A stretch of 20,868 nt of DNA. Source: Saccoglossus kowalevskii (taxonomy: Eukaryota; Hemichordata; Enteropneusta; Harrimaniidae). Location of the stretch: assembly GCF_000003605.2 (NCBI RefSeq), contig NW_003134490.1, positions 1 through 20,868 of the forward strand. The letters run 5' to 3'. Made by a program: the position numbers and the translations under genes. This document shows, piece by piece, positions 1 through 10,748 of this stretch (within the stretch, counting starts at the first letter, position 1; the number at the start of each line of letters is the position of its first letter). Under the pieces are notes generated by a model. The model searched no databases, was not told the DNA's origin, and saw only the letters and a list, made by a program, of their open reading frames with translations.

Positions 1-143
1 TTATGCACATCATTTGCATGTTGCAATAATGTTCTATTATGTGATTACCATGGCATAGTATGTGGTTGTTATGCACATCATTTCTTATTTGCATGCTGCA
101 ATACTGCTCAGTTATGTGATTGCCATGGCATAGTATGTGGTTG
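1..143. repeat. Two divergent monomers at the left edge
   Basis: The first copy is only 68 bp: it has CATCATTTGCATG and lacks the TCTTAT stretch, and reads GATTACC. The second (69-143, 75 bp) reads ATACTGCTCAGTTATG where others have AATGTTCCATTATG. Both share the ACATCATTT head with the copy at 11581-11654. Degenerate copies are typical of array margins, but a related copy inside the array shows they can also be internal. Confidence 0.8.
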
Positions 144-901
144 TTATGCACACTATGTCTTATTTGACATGGTGCAATAATGTTCTATTATGTGATTGCC
201 ATGGCATAGTATGTGGTTGTTATGCACACCATATCTTATTTGACATGATGTAGTAATGTTCCATTATGTGATTGCCATGGCATAGTATGTGGTTGTTATG
301 CACACCATATCTTATTTGACATGGTGTAATAATGTTCCATTATGTGATTGTCATGGCATAGTATGTGGTTGTTATGCACACCATGTCTTATTTGACATGG
401 TGCAATAATGTTCTATTATGTGATTGCCATGGCATAGTATGTGGTTGTTATTCACACCATGTCTTATTTGACATGGTGCAATAATGTTCCATTATGTGAT
501 TGCCATGACATAGTATGTGGTTGTTATGCACACCATGTCTTATTTGCATCGTGCAATAATGTTCCATTATGTGATTGACATTTCATAGAATGTGGTTGTT
601 ATGCACACCATGTCTTATTTGACATGGTGGAATAATGTTCCATTATGTGATTGACAATACATATTATGTGGTTGTTATGCACACCTTGTCTTATTTGACA
701 TGGTGGAATAATGTTCCATTATGTGATTGCCATGGCATAGTATGTGGTTGTTATGCACACCATGTCATATTTGACATGGTGCAATAATGTTCCATTATGT
801 GATTGCCATGACATAGTATGTGGTTGTTATGCACACCTTGTCTTATTTGCATCATGCAATAATGTTCCATTATGTGTTTGACATGGCATAGTATGTGGTT
901 G
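144..901. repeat. Mixed block L-E-E-U-M-H-I-J-K-G
   Basis: Ten monomers in order: L (144), an E with GATGTAGTAATG (220), E (296), U (372), M (448), H (524), I (599), J (675), K (751) and G (827). This is the extended series with its F' monomer missing: K passes straight to G, whereas elsewhere the order is K-F'-G. The G copy has CACCTTGTC, normally a J mark and shared with the G at 7338. Confidence 0.85.
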
Positions 902-1962
902 TTATGCACACCATGTCTTATTTGACATCGTGCAATAATGTCCCATTATGTGATTGACATGGCATAGTATGTGGTTGTTATGCACACCATGTCTTATTTG
1001 ACATGGTGCAATAATGTTCCATTATGTGATTGACATGGCATAGTATGTGGTTGTTATGCACACCATGTCGTATTTGACATGGTGTAATAATGTTCCATTA
1101 TGTGATTGCCATGGCATAGTATGTGGTTGTTATGCACACCATATCTTATTTGGCATGGTGTAATAATGTTCCATTATGTGATTGCCATGGCATAGTATGT
1201 GGTTGTTATGCACACCATGTCTTATTTGCATCGTGCAATAATGTTCCATTTTGTGATTGACATTTCATAGAATGTGGTTGTTATGCACACCATGTCTTAT
1301 TTGACATGGTGGAATAATGTTCCATTATGTGATTGACAATACATATTATGTGGTTGTTATGCACACCTTGTCTTATTTGACATGGTGGAATAATGTTCCA
1401 TTATGTGATTGCCATGGCATTGTATGTGGTTGTTATGCACACCATGTCATATTTGACATGGTGCAATAATGTTCCATTATGTGATTGCCATGACATAGTA
1501 TGTGGTTGTTATGCACACCATCTCTTATTTGCATGCTACAAAGATGTTCCATTATGAGATTGCCATGGCATAGTATGTGGTTGTTATGCACACCATGTCT
1601 TATTTGCATCATGCAATAATGTTCCATTATGTGTTTGACATGGCATAGTATGTGGTTGTTATGCACACCATGTCTTATTTGACATCGTGCAATAATGTTC
1701 CATTGTGTGATTGACATGGCATAGTATGTGGTTGTTATGCACACCATGTCTTATTTGACATGGTGCAATAATGTTCCATTATGTGATTGACATGGCATAG
1801 TATGTGGTTGTTATGCACACCATGTCTTATTTGACATGGTGTAATAATGTTCCATTATGTGATTGCCATGGCATAGTATGTGGTTGTTATGCACACCATA
1901 TCTTATTTGGCATGGTGTAATAATGTTCCATTATGTGATTGCAATGGCATAGTATGTGGTTG
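902..1962. repeat. Block A-B-C-D then H-I-J-K-F'-G-A-B-C-D
   Basis: A-B-C-D (902-1205) is followed by a ten-monomer run (1206-1962, 757 bp). The H copy reads TTCCATTTTGTG and the J copy ends GCATTGTATG. Both marks recur in the copies at 6506 and 6657, so this run is a relative of the first 16-mer unit. E, U and M are skipped between D and H. Confidence 0.85.
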
Positions 1963-2869
1963 TTATGCACACCATATCTTATTTGACATGGTGTAATAAT
2001 GTTCCATTATGTGATTGCCATGGCATAGTATGTGGTTGTTATGCACACCGTATCTTATTTGACATGGTGTAATAATGTTCCATTATGTGATTTTCATGGC
2101 ATAGTATGTGGTTGTTATGCACACCATGTCTTATTTGACATGGTGCAATAATGTTCTATTATGTGATTGCCATGGCATAGTATGTGGTTGTTATTCACAC
2201 CATGTCTTATTTGACATGGTGCAATAATGTTCCATTATGTGATTGCCATGACATAGTATGTGGTTGTTATGCACACCATGTCTTATTTGCATCGTGCAAT
2301 AATGTTCCATTATGTGATTGACATTTCATAGAATGTGGTTGTTATGCACACCATGTCTTATTTGACATGGTGGAATAATGTTCCATTATGTGATTGACAA
2401 TACATATTATGTGGTTGTTATGCACACCTTGTCTTATTTGACATGGTGGAATAATGTTCCATTATGTGATTGCCATGGCATAGTATGTGGTTGTTATGCA
2501 CACCATGTCATATTTGACATGGTGCAATAATGTTCCATTATGTGATTGCCATGACATAGTATGTGGTTGTTATGCACACCATCTCTTATTTGCATGCTAC
2601 AAAGATGTTCCATTATGAGATTGCCATGGCATAGTATGTGGTTGTTGTGCACACCATGTCTTATTTGCATCATGCAATAATGTTCCATTATGTGTTTGAC
2701 ATGGCATAGTATGTGGTTGTTATGCACACCATGTCTTATTTGCATCATGCAATAATGTTCCATTATGTGATTGACATGGCATAGTATGTGGTTGTTATGC
2801 ACACCATGTCTTATTTGCATCATGCAATAATGTTCCATTATGTGTTTGACATGGCATAGTATGTGGTTG
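1963..2869. repeat. Block E-E-U-M-H-I-J-K-F'-G-G2-G
   Basis: Two E copies (GCC tail at 1963, then TTTTCATGG tail at 2039) precede U, M, H, I, J, K and F'. Three 75-bp copies then follow: G (2645), G2 (2720) and G (2795). The triplet is a local expansion: elsewhere a single G sits between F' and A. The run of 75-bp units keeps one minus-strand frame open for longer than usual. Confidence 0.85.
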
Positions 2870-3553
2870 TTATGCACACCATGTCTTATTTGACATCGTG
2901 CAATAATGTTCCATTATGTGATTGACATGGTATAGTATGTGGTTGTTATGCACACCATGTCTTATTTGACATGGTGCAATAATGTTCCATTATGTGATTG
3001 TCATGGCATAGTATGTGGTTGTTATGCACACCATGTCTTATTTGACATGGTGTAATAATGTTCCATTATGTGATTGCCATGGCATAGTATGTGGTTGTTA
3101 TGCACACCATATCTTATTTGGCATGGTGTAATAATGTTCCATTATGTGATTGCCATGGCATAATATGTGGTTGTTATGCACACCATATCTTATTTGACAT
3201 GGTGTAATAATGTTCCATTATGTGATTGCCATGGCATAGTATGTGGTTGTTATGCACACCATATCTTATTTGACATGGTGTAATAATGTTCCATTATGTG
3301 ATTGTCATGGCATAGTATGTGGTTGTTATGCACACCATGTCTTATTTGACATGGTGCAATAATGTTCCATTATGTGATTGCCATGACATAGTATGTGGTT
3401 GTTATGCACACCATTGTCTTATTTGCATCATGCAATAATGTTCCATTATGTGTTTGACATGGCATAGTATGTGGTTGTTATGCACACCATGTCTTATTTG
3501 ACATCGTGCAATAATGTTCCATTATGTGATTGACAATACATATTATGTGGTTG
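2870..3553. repeat. Block A-B-C-D-E-E-M-like-G(+1)-A/I hybrid
   Basis: After A-B-C-D-E-E comes an M-like copy without the TTATTC mark (3326). Next is a G copy with one extra T (CACCATTGTC, 3402-3477, 76 bp). The last copy (3478-3553) has an A head (GACATCGTGC) and an I tail (GACAATACAT). The hybrid joins two distant positions of the series and is a likely crossover product. Confidence 0.85.
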
Positions 3554-4765
3554 TTATGCACACCTTGTCTTATTTGACATGGTGGAATAATGTTCCATTA
3601 TGTGATTGCCATGGCATAGTATGTGGTTGTTATGCACACCATGTCATATTTGACATGGTGCAATAATGTTCCATTATGTGATTGCCATGACATAGTATGT
3701 GGTTGTTATGCACACCATCTCTTATTTGCATGCTACAAAGATGTTCCATTATGAGATTGCCATGGCATAGTATGTGGTTGTTGTGCACACCATGTCTTAT
3801 TTGCATCATGCAATAATGTTCCATTATGTGTTTGACATGGCATAGTATGTGGTTGTTATGCACACCATGTCTTATTTGACATCGTGCAATAATGTTCCAT
3901 TATGTGATTGACATGGCATAGTATGTGGTTGTTATGCACACCATGTCTTATTTGACATGGTGTAATAATGTTCCATTATGTGATTGCCATGGCATAGTAT
4001 GTGGTTGTTATGCACACCATATCTTATTTGGCATGGTGTAATAATGTTCCATTATGTGATTGCCATGGCATAGTATGTGGTTGTTATGCACACCATATCT
4101 TATTTGACATGGTGTAATAATGTTCCATTATGTGATTGACAATACATATTATGTGGTTGTTATGCACACCTTGTCTTATTTGACATGGTGGAATAATATT
4201 CCATTATGTGATTGCCATGGCATAGTATGTGGTTGTTATGCACACCATGTCATATTTGACATGGTGCAATAATGTTCCATTATGTGATTGCCATGACATA
4301 GTATGTGGTTGTTATGCACACCATCTCTTATTTGCATGCTACAAAGATGTTCCATTATGAGATTGCCATGGCATAGTATTTGGTTGTTGTGCACACCATG
4401 TCTTATTTGCATCATGCAATAATGTTCCATTATGTGTTTGACATGGCATAGTATGTGGTTGTTATGCACACCATGTCTTATTTGACATCGTGCAATAATG
4501 TTCCATTATGTGATTGACATGGCATAGTATGTGGTTGTTATGCACACCATGTCTTATTTGACATGGTGCAATAATGTTCCATTATGTGATTGACATGGCA
4601 TAGTATGTGGTTGTTATACACACCATGTCTTATTTGACATGGTGTAATAATGTTCCATTATGTGATTGCCATGGCATAGTATGTGGTTGTTATGCACACC
4701 ATATCTTATTTGGCATGGTGTAATAATGTTCCATTATGTGATTGCCATGGCATAGTATGTGGTTG
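3554..4765. repeat. Two tandem 8-monomer units (606 bp each)
   Basis: Unit one, 3554-4159, is J-K-F'-G-A-C-D-E/I. Unit two, 4160-4765, is J-K-F'-G-A-B-C-D. Both are 606 bp (6x76 + 2x75). They differ in content: unit one lacks B and ends with a hybrid copy (E head, I tail, 4084-4159). Each unit therefore came from a longer series by different losses that happen to give equal lengths. Confidence 0.88.
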
Positions 4766-5225
4766 TTATGCACACCTTGTCTTATTTGACATGGTGGAAT
4801 AATGTTCCATTATGTGATTGCCATGGCATAGTATGTGGTTGTTATGCACACCATGTCATATTTGACATGGTGCAATAATGTTCCATTATGTGATTGCCAT
4901 GACATAGTATGTGGTTGTTATGCACACCATCTCTTATTTGCATGCTACAAAGATGTTCCATTATGAGATTGCCATGGCATAGTATGTGGTTGTTATGCAC
5001 ACCATGTCTTATTTGCATCATGCAATAATGTTCCATTATGTGTTTGACATGGCATAGTATGTGGTTGTTATGCACACCATGTCTTATTTGACATCGTGCA
5101 ATAATGTTCCATTATGTGATTGACATGGCATAGTATGTGGTTGTTATGCACACCATGTCTTATTTGACATGGTGCAATAATGTTCCATTATGTGATTGTC
5201 ATGGCATAGTATGTGGTTGTTATGC

Positions 5226-5251
5226 ACACCATGTCTTATTTGACATGGTGT
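5226..5251. repeat. Inverted repeat in the monomer head (representative)
   Basis: Arms ACACCATGTC and GACATGGTGT are perfect reverse complements, 10 bp each, around a 6-base loop TTATTT. Type B and other GGTGC copies keep 9 bp. Type A has one mismatch (CATCG), and types D and E have one or more (CATATC head). Types F, G and H lose the symmetry because position 24 is deleted and the right arm changes. Most monomers therefore carry this dyad at a fixed place, which could form a hairpin in single-stranded DNA or in a transcript. Any function is inference. Confidence 0.85.
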
Positions 5252-5272
5252 AATAATGTTCCATTATGTGAT

Positions 5273-5282
5273 TGCCATGGCA
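5273..5282. repeat. 10-bp palindrome TGCCATGGCA (representative)
   Basis: TGCCATGGCA is its own reverse complement, lies at monomer positions 54-63 and contains CCATGG. In the 7-mer it is present in types C, D and F (and some E). Types A, B and G read GACATGG and most E copies read GTCATGG, both of which break the symmetry. Perfect palindromes thus recur in a set order along each higher-order repeat. Confidence 0.85.
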
Positions 5283-5826
5283 TAGTATGTGGTTGTTATG
5301 CACACCATATCTTATTTGGCATGGTGTAATAATGTTCCATTATGTGATTGCCATGGCATAGTATGTGGTTGTTATGCACACCATATCTTATTTGACATGG
5401 TGTAATAATGTTCCATTATGTGATTGCCATGGCATAGTATGTGGTTGTTATGCACACCATATCTTATTTGACATGGTGTAATAATGTTCCATTATTTGAT
5501 TGTCATGGCATAGTATGTGGTTGTTATGCGCACCATGTCTTATTTGACATGGTGCAATAATGTTCCATTATGTGATTGCCATGGCATAGTATGTGGTTGT
5601 TATTCACACCATGTCTTATTTGACATGGTGCAATAATGTTCCATTATGTGATTGCCATGACATAGTATGTGGTTGTTATGCACACCATGTCTTATTTGCA
5701 TCGTGCAATAATGTTCCATTATGTGATTGACATTTCATAGAATGTGGTTGTTATGCACACCATGTCTTATTTGACATGGTGGAATAATGTTCCATTATGT
5801 GATTGACAATACATATTATGTGGTTG

Positions 5827-6505
5827 TTATGCACACCTTGTCTTATTTGACATGGTGGAATAATGTTCCATTATGTGATTGCCATGGCATAGTATGTGGT
5901 TGTTATGCACACCATGTCATATTTGACATGGTGCAATAATGTTCCATTATGTGATTGCCATGACATAGTATGTGGTTGTTATGCACACCATCTCTTATTT
6001 GCATGCTACAAAGATGTTCCATTATGAGATTGCCATGGCATAGTATGTGGTTGTTGTGCACACCATGTCTTATTTGCATCATGCAATAATGTTCCATTAT
6101 GTGTTTGACATGGCATAGTATGTGGTTGTTATGCACACCATGTCTTATTTGACATGGTGTAATAATGTTCCATTATGTGATTGCCATGGCATAGTATGTG
6201 GTTGTTATGCACACCATCTCTTATTTGCATGCTACAATAATGTTCCATTATGAGATTGCCATGGCATAGTATGTGGTTGTTATGCACACCATGTCTTATT
6301 TGCATCATGCAATAATGTTTCATTATGTGTTTGACATGGCATAGTATGTGGTTGTTATGCACACCATGTCTTATTTGCATCATGCAATAATGTTCCATTA
6401 TGTGATTGCCATGGCATAGTATGTGGTTGTTATGCACACCATATCTTATTTGGCATGGTGTAATAATGTTCCATTATGTGATTGCCATGGCATAGTATGT
6501 GGTTG
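5827..6505. repeat. Block J-K-F'-G-C-F-G-G/C-D
   Basis: After J-K-F'-G (5827-6128), a C follows directly (6129), then F (6205), a G with TTTCATT (6280), a hybrid (6355-6429: G head GCATCATGC, C-type tail GATTGCCATGG) and D (6430). A and B are missing after the first G. The stretch up to 6354 is duplicated at 16272-17026. Confidence 0.85.
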
Positions 6506-7716
6506 TTATGCACACCATGTCTTATTTGCATCGTGCAATAATGTTCCATTTTGTGATTGACATTTCATAGAATGTGGTTGTTATGCACACCATGTCTTAT
6601 TTGACATGGTGGAATAATGTTCCATTATGTGATTGACAATACATATTATGTGGTTGTTATGCACACCTTGTCTTATTTGACATGGTGGAATAATGTTCCA
6701 TTATGTGATTGCCATGGCATTGTATGTGGTTGTTATGCACACCATGTCATATTTGACATGGTGCAATAATGTTCCATTATGTGATTGCCATGACATAGTA
6801 TGTGGTTGTTATGCACACCATCTCTTATTTGCATGCTACAAAGATGTTCCATTATGAGATTGCCATGGCATAGTATGTGGTTGTTATGCACACCATGTCT
6901 TATTTGCATCATGCAATAATGTTCCATTATGTGTTTGACATGGCATAGTATGTGGTTGTTATACACACCATGTCTTATTTGACATCGTGCAATAATGTTC
7001 CATTATGTGATTGACATGGCATAGTATGTGGTTGTTATGCACACCATGTCTTATTTGACATGGTGCAATAATGTTCCATTATGTGATTGACATGGCATAG
7101 TATGTGGTTGTTATGCACACCATGTCTTATTTGACATGGTGTAATAATGTGCCATTATGTGATTGCCATGGCATAGTATGTGGTTGTTATGCACACCATA
7201 TCTTATTTGACATGGTGTAATAATGTTCCATTATGTGATTGTCATGGCATAGTATGTGGTTGTTATGCACACCATCTCTTATTTGCATGCTACAATAATG
7301 TTCCATTATGAGATTGCCATGGCATAGTATGTGGTTGTTATGCACACCTTGTCTTATTTGCATCATGCAATAATGTTCCATTATGTGTTTGACATGGCAT
7401 AGTATGTGGTTGTTATGCACACCATGTCTTATTTGACATCGTGCAATAATGTCCCATTATGTGATTGACATGGCATAGTATGTGGTTGTTATGCACACCA
7501 TGTCTTATTTGACATGGTGCAATAATGTTCCATTATGTGATTGACATGGCATAGTATGTGGTTGTTATGCACACCATGTCTTATTTGACATGGTGTAATA
7601 ATGTTCCATTATGTGATTGCCATGGCATAGTATGTGGTTGTTATGCACACCATATCTTATTTGGCATGGTGTAATAATGTTCCATTATGTGATTGCCATG
7701 GCATAGTATGTGGTTA
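6506..7716. repeat. 16-monomer unit, first tandem copy (1,211 bp)
   Basis: The order is H-I-J-K-F'-G-A-B-C-E-F-G-A-B-C-D. It fuses one extended block with one 7-mer-type block; D is missing before the E at 7187. Private marks are GCATTGTATG in J, TGTGCCATT near 7150, CCTTG in the G at 7338, TGTCCC in the A at 7413, and TGGTTA at the end. Confidence 0.9.
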
Positions 7717-8397
7717 TTATGCACACCATGTCTTATTTGCATCGTGCAATAATGTTCCATTTTGTGATTGACATTTCATAGAATGTGGTTGTTATGCACA
7801 CCATGTCTTATTTGACATGGTGGAATAATGTTCCATTATGTGATTGACAATACATATTATGTGGTTGTTATGCACACCTTGTCTTATTTGACATGGTGGA
7901 ATAATGTTCCATTATGTGATTGCCATGGCATAGTATGTGGTTGTTATGCACACCATGTCATATTTGACATGGTGCAATAATGTTCCATTATGTGATTGCC
8001 ATGACATAGTATGTGGTTGTTATGCACACCATCTCTTATTTGCATGCTACAAAGATGTTCCATTATGAGATTGCCATGGCATAGTATGTGGTTGTTATGC
8101 ACACCATGTCTTATTTGCATCATGCAATAATGTTCCATTATGTGTTTGACATGGCATAGTATGTGGTTGTTATACACACCATGTCTTATTTGACATCGTG
8201 CAATAATGTTCCATTATGTGATTGACATGGCATAGTATGTGGTTGTTATGCACACCATGTCTTATTTGACATGGTGCAATAATGTTCCATTATGTGATTG
8301 ACATGGCATAGTATGTGGTTGTTATGCACACCATGTCTTATTTGACATGGTGTAATAATGTTCCATTATGTGATTGCCATGGCATAGTATGTGGTTG

Positions 8398-8927
8398 TTA
8401 TGCACACCATATCTTATTTGACATGGTGTAATAATGTTCCATTATGTGATTGTCATGGCATAGTATGTGGTTGTTATGCACACCATCTCTTATTTGCATG
8501 CTACAATAATGTTCCATTATGAGATTGCCATGGCATAGTATGTGGTTGTTATGCACACCATGTCTTATTTGCATCATGCAATAATGTTCCATTATGTGTT
8601 TGACATGGCATAGTATGTGGTTGTTATGCACACCATGTCTTATTTGACATCGTGCAATAATGTTCCATTATGTGATTGACATGGCATAGTATGTGGTTGT
8701 TATGCACACCATGTCTTATTTGACATGGTGCAATAATGTTCCATTATGTGATTGACATGGCATAGTATGTGGTTGTTATGCACACCATGTCTTATTTGAC
8801 ATGGTGTAATAATGTTCCATTATGTGATTGCCATGGCATAGTATGTGGTTGTTATGCACACCATATCTTATTTGGCATGGTGTAATAATGTTCCATTATG
8901 TGATTGCCATGGCATAGTATGTGGTTG
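8398..8927. repeat. Canonical 7-monomer unit (530 bp), copy 1
   Basis: E-F-G-A-B-C-D, seven monomers in 530 bp. It is the last part of the second 16-mer and also the first of two pure 7-mers in tandem. By eye it differs from the next unit at one base: the A monomer reads TGTTCC here and TGTCCC there. Confidence 0.92.
8567..8581. promoter_or_regulatory. Octamer-like ATTTGCAT and overlapping dyad in a type G monomer (representative)
   Basis: ATTTGCAT is identical to the octamer recognised by animal POU-domain proteins (ATGCAAAT on the other strand). In type G it overlaps a second dyad, TTGCAT-C-ATGCAA. The motif is present in types F, F', G and H, roughly 60-70 times by hand count, and absent from standard 76-bp types, which read ATTTGACAT. 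One deleted A therefore both creates the octamer and shortens the monomer to 75 bp. The match is visible, but binding is inference and depends on the host being an animal. Confidence 0.4.
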
Positions 8928-9457
8928 TTATGCACACCATATCTTATTTGACATGGTGTAATAATGTTCCATTATGTGATTGTCATGGCATAGTATGTGG
9001 TTGTTATGCACACCATCTCTTATTTGCATGCTACAATAATGTTCCATTATGAGATTGCCATGGCATAGTATGTGGTTGTTATGCACACCATGTCTTATTT
9101 GCATCATGCAATAATGTTCCATTATGTGTTTGACATGGCATAGTATGTGGTTGTTATGCACACCATGTCTTATTTGACATCGTGCAATAATGTCCCATTA
9201 TGTGATTGACATGGCATAGTATGTGGTTGTTATGCACACCATGTCTTATTTGACATGGTGCAATAATGTTCCATTATGTGATTGACATGGCATAGTATGT
9301 GGTTGTTATGCACACCATGTCTTATTTGACATGGTGTAATAATGTTCCATTATGTGATTGCCATGGCATAGTATGTGGTTGTTATGCACACCATATCTTA
9401 TTTGGCATGGTGTAATAATGTTCCATTATGTGATTGCCATGGCATAGTATGTGGTTG
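8928..9457. repeat. Canonical 7-monomer unit (530 bp), copy 2
   Basis: E-F-G-A-B-C-D, nearly identical to 8398-8927. The 7-mer is the simplest higher-order repeat in the window. Its monomers differ from each other at several positions while the units are almost the same, which defines a higher-order repeat. Confidence 0.92.
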
Positions 9458-10066
9458 TTATGCACACCATATCTTATTTGACATGGTGTAATAATGTTCC
9501 ATTATGTGATTGTCATTGCATAGTATGTGGTTGTTATGCGCACTATGTCTTATTTGACATGGTGCAATAATGTTCTATTATGTGATTGCCATGGCATAGT
9601 ATGTGGTTGTTATGCACACCATGTCTTATTTGGTATGGTACAATAATGTTCCATTATGTGATTGCCATGGCATAGTATGTGGATGTTATGCACACCATGT
9701 CTTATTTGACATGGTGCAATAATGTTCCATTATGTGATTGCCATGGCATAGTATGTGGTTGTTATGCCCACCATGTCTTATTTGACATGATGCAATAATG
9801 TTCTATTATGTGATTGCCATATCATAGTATGTGGTTGTTATGCACACCATATCTTATTTGACATGGTGCAATAATGTTCTATTATGTGATTGCAATAGCA
9901 TAGTATGTGGTTGTTATGCACACCATGTCTTATTTGACATGGTGCAATAATGTTCTATTATGTGATTGCATTAGCATAGTATATTGGTTGTTATGCACAC
10001 CATGACTTATTCGACAGTGTGCAATAATGTTCCATTATGTGATTGTCATGGCATAGTATGTGGTTG
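9458..10066. repeat. E-L-N followed by divergent monomers
   Basis: E with GTCATTGC (9458), L with TTATGCGC (9534) and N (9610) begin a cassette seen in full elsewhere. Irregular copies then follow: a plain GGTGC copy (9686), one with TTATGCCC and CATATCATAG (9762), one with GCAATAGCATAG (9838), a 77-bp copy with GCATTAGCATAGTATATTGG (9914-9990), and one with CATGACTTATTCGACAGTG (9991). The irregular copies share TTCTATT and disrupted tails, so they may form an older, less homogenised patch. Confidence 0.8.
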
Positions 10067-10520
10067 TTATGCACACCATCTCTTATTTGCATGCTACAAT
10101 AATGTTCCATTATGAGATTGCCATGGCATAGTATGTGGTTGTTATGCACACCATGTCTTATTTGCATCATGCAATAATGTTCCATTATGTGATTGACATG
10201 GCATAGTATGTGGTTGTTATGCACACCATGTCTTATTTGACATCGTGCAATAATGTTCCATTATGTGATTGACATGGCATAGTATGTGGTTGTAATGCAC
10301 ACCATGTCTTATTTGACATGGTGCAAAAATGTTCCATTATGTGATTGACATGGCATAGTATGTGGTTGTTATGCACACCATGTCTTATTTGACATGGTGT
10401 AATAATGTTCCATTATGTGATTGCCATGGCATAGTATGTGGTTGTTATGCACACCATATCTTATTTGGCATGGTGTAATAATGTTCCATTATGTGATTGC
10501 CATGGCATAGTATGTGGTTG
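10067..10520. repeat. Six-monomer block F-G2-A-B-C-D
   Basis: This is a 7-mer lacking E (454 bp). G2 (GTGATTGACATGG) and a B with GCAAAAATG mark it as a member of the sub-family also seen at 15666-16195 and 18163-18918. Confidence 0.85.
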
Positions 10521-10748
10521 TTATGCACACTTTGTCTTATTTGACGTGCTGCAATAATGTTCCATTACGTGATTGCTATTGTATAGTATGTGGTTGTTAT
10601 GCACACAATGTCTTATTTGACATGGTGCAATAATGTTCCATTATGTGCTTGCCATGGCATATTATGTGGTTGTTATGCACACCATGTCTTATTTGACATG
10701 GTGCAATAATGTTCCATTATGTGATTGACATGGCATAGTATGTGGTTG
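10521..10748. repeat. Two divergent monomers and a B
   Basis: The 10521 copy reads CACTTTGTC, GACGTGCTGC, ATTACGTG and GCTATTGTATAG, making it one of the most divergent full-length copies and relatively rich in CpG. The 10597 copy has CACAATGTC, TGTGCTTGCC and CATATTATG. A standard B follows at 10673. Confidence 0.8.

Larger units (their letters stand above)
5220..5295. repeat. Reference 76-bp monomer (type C)
   Basis: This copy is close to the array consensus and serves as a coordinate reference. A variable head (positions 7-32) carries the type-defining changes. A conserved core (33-54, with AATAATGTTCC and ATTATGTGATT) is nearly invariant across types. A variable tail (55-66) follows, then a conserved end (TATGTGGTTG). 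A weak internal direct repeat relates positions 45-55 (TTATGTGATTG) to 66-76 (GTATGTGGTTG), which match at 9 of 11 bases and lie 21 bp apart. This suggests the monomer may itself have grown from shorter motifs. Confidence 0.95.
4766..5826. repeat. 14-monomer higher-order unit (1,061 bp)
   Basis: The order is J-K-F'-G-A-B-C-D-E-E-U-M-H-I, then J again at 5827. The length is 14x76 minus 3, because F', G and H are 75 bp. This is the most complete copy of the extended series in the window and gives the reference order for the shortened versions. The U copy at 5524 has TTATGCGC. Confidence 0.9.
7717..8927. repeat. 16-monomer unit, second tandem copy (1,211 bp)
   Basis: The monomer order and length are the same as in the adjacent copy at 6506-7716. 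Shared unusual marks include TTCCATTTTGTG in H and TTATACACACC at the first A. I count about five base differences, so the copies appear more than 99% alike. This is direct tandem duplication of a composite unit, a second layer above the 7-mer. Confidence 0.9.

Noticed and set aside
1-143. Insertion or mobile element at the left edge, suggested by abnormal monomer length
   Set aside because: The copies are still recognisable monomers with small deletions. There is no target-site duplication, terminal inverted repeat or non-satellite sequence.
1433-1747. 104-codon open frame on the minus strand, and more than 20 similar 77-127-codon frames
   Set aside because: They are by-products of adjacent 75-bp monomers. 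Most start at GTG, all end within the same repeat, they have no codon-use or conservation signal separate from the satellite, and their proteins are translations of the monomer.
2494-2877. His/Cys-rich 25-residue protein repeat resembling a metal-binding or zinc-finger array
   Set aside because: The His and Cys come from the frequent CAT, CAC and TGC triplets of the monomer. Spacing follows the 75-bp period and not a known finger pattern, and the frame is lost in every 76-bp run.
5226-5251. Rho-independent terminator or microRNA precursor
   Set aside because: The stem is only 9-10 bp, is not GC-rich, has no following T tract, and occurs in most monomers of a eukaryote-like satellite.
5220-5295. 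CENP-B box
   Set aside because: The box needs TTCG and CGGG elements. The consensus has no CpG at all, and no variant I read restores both parts.
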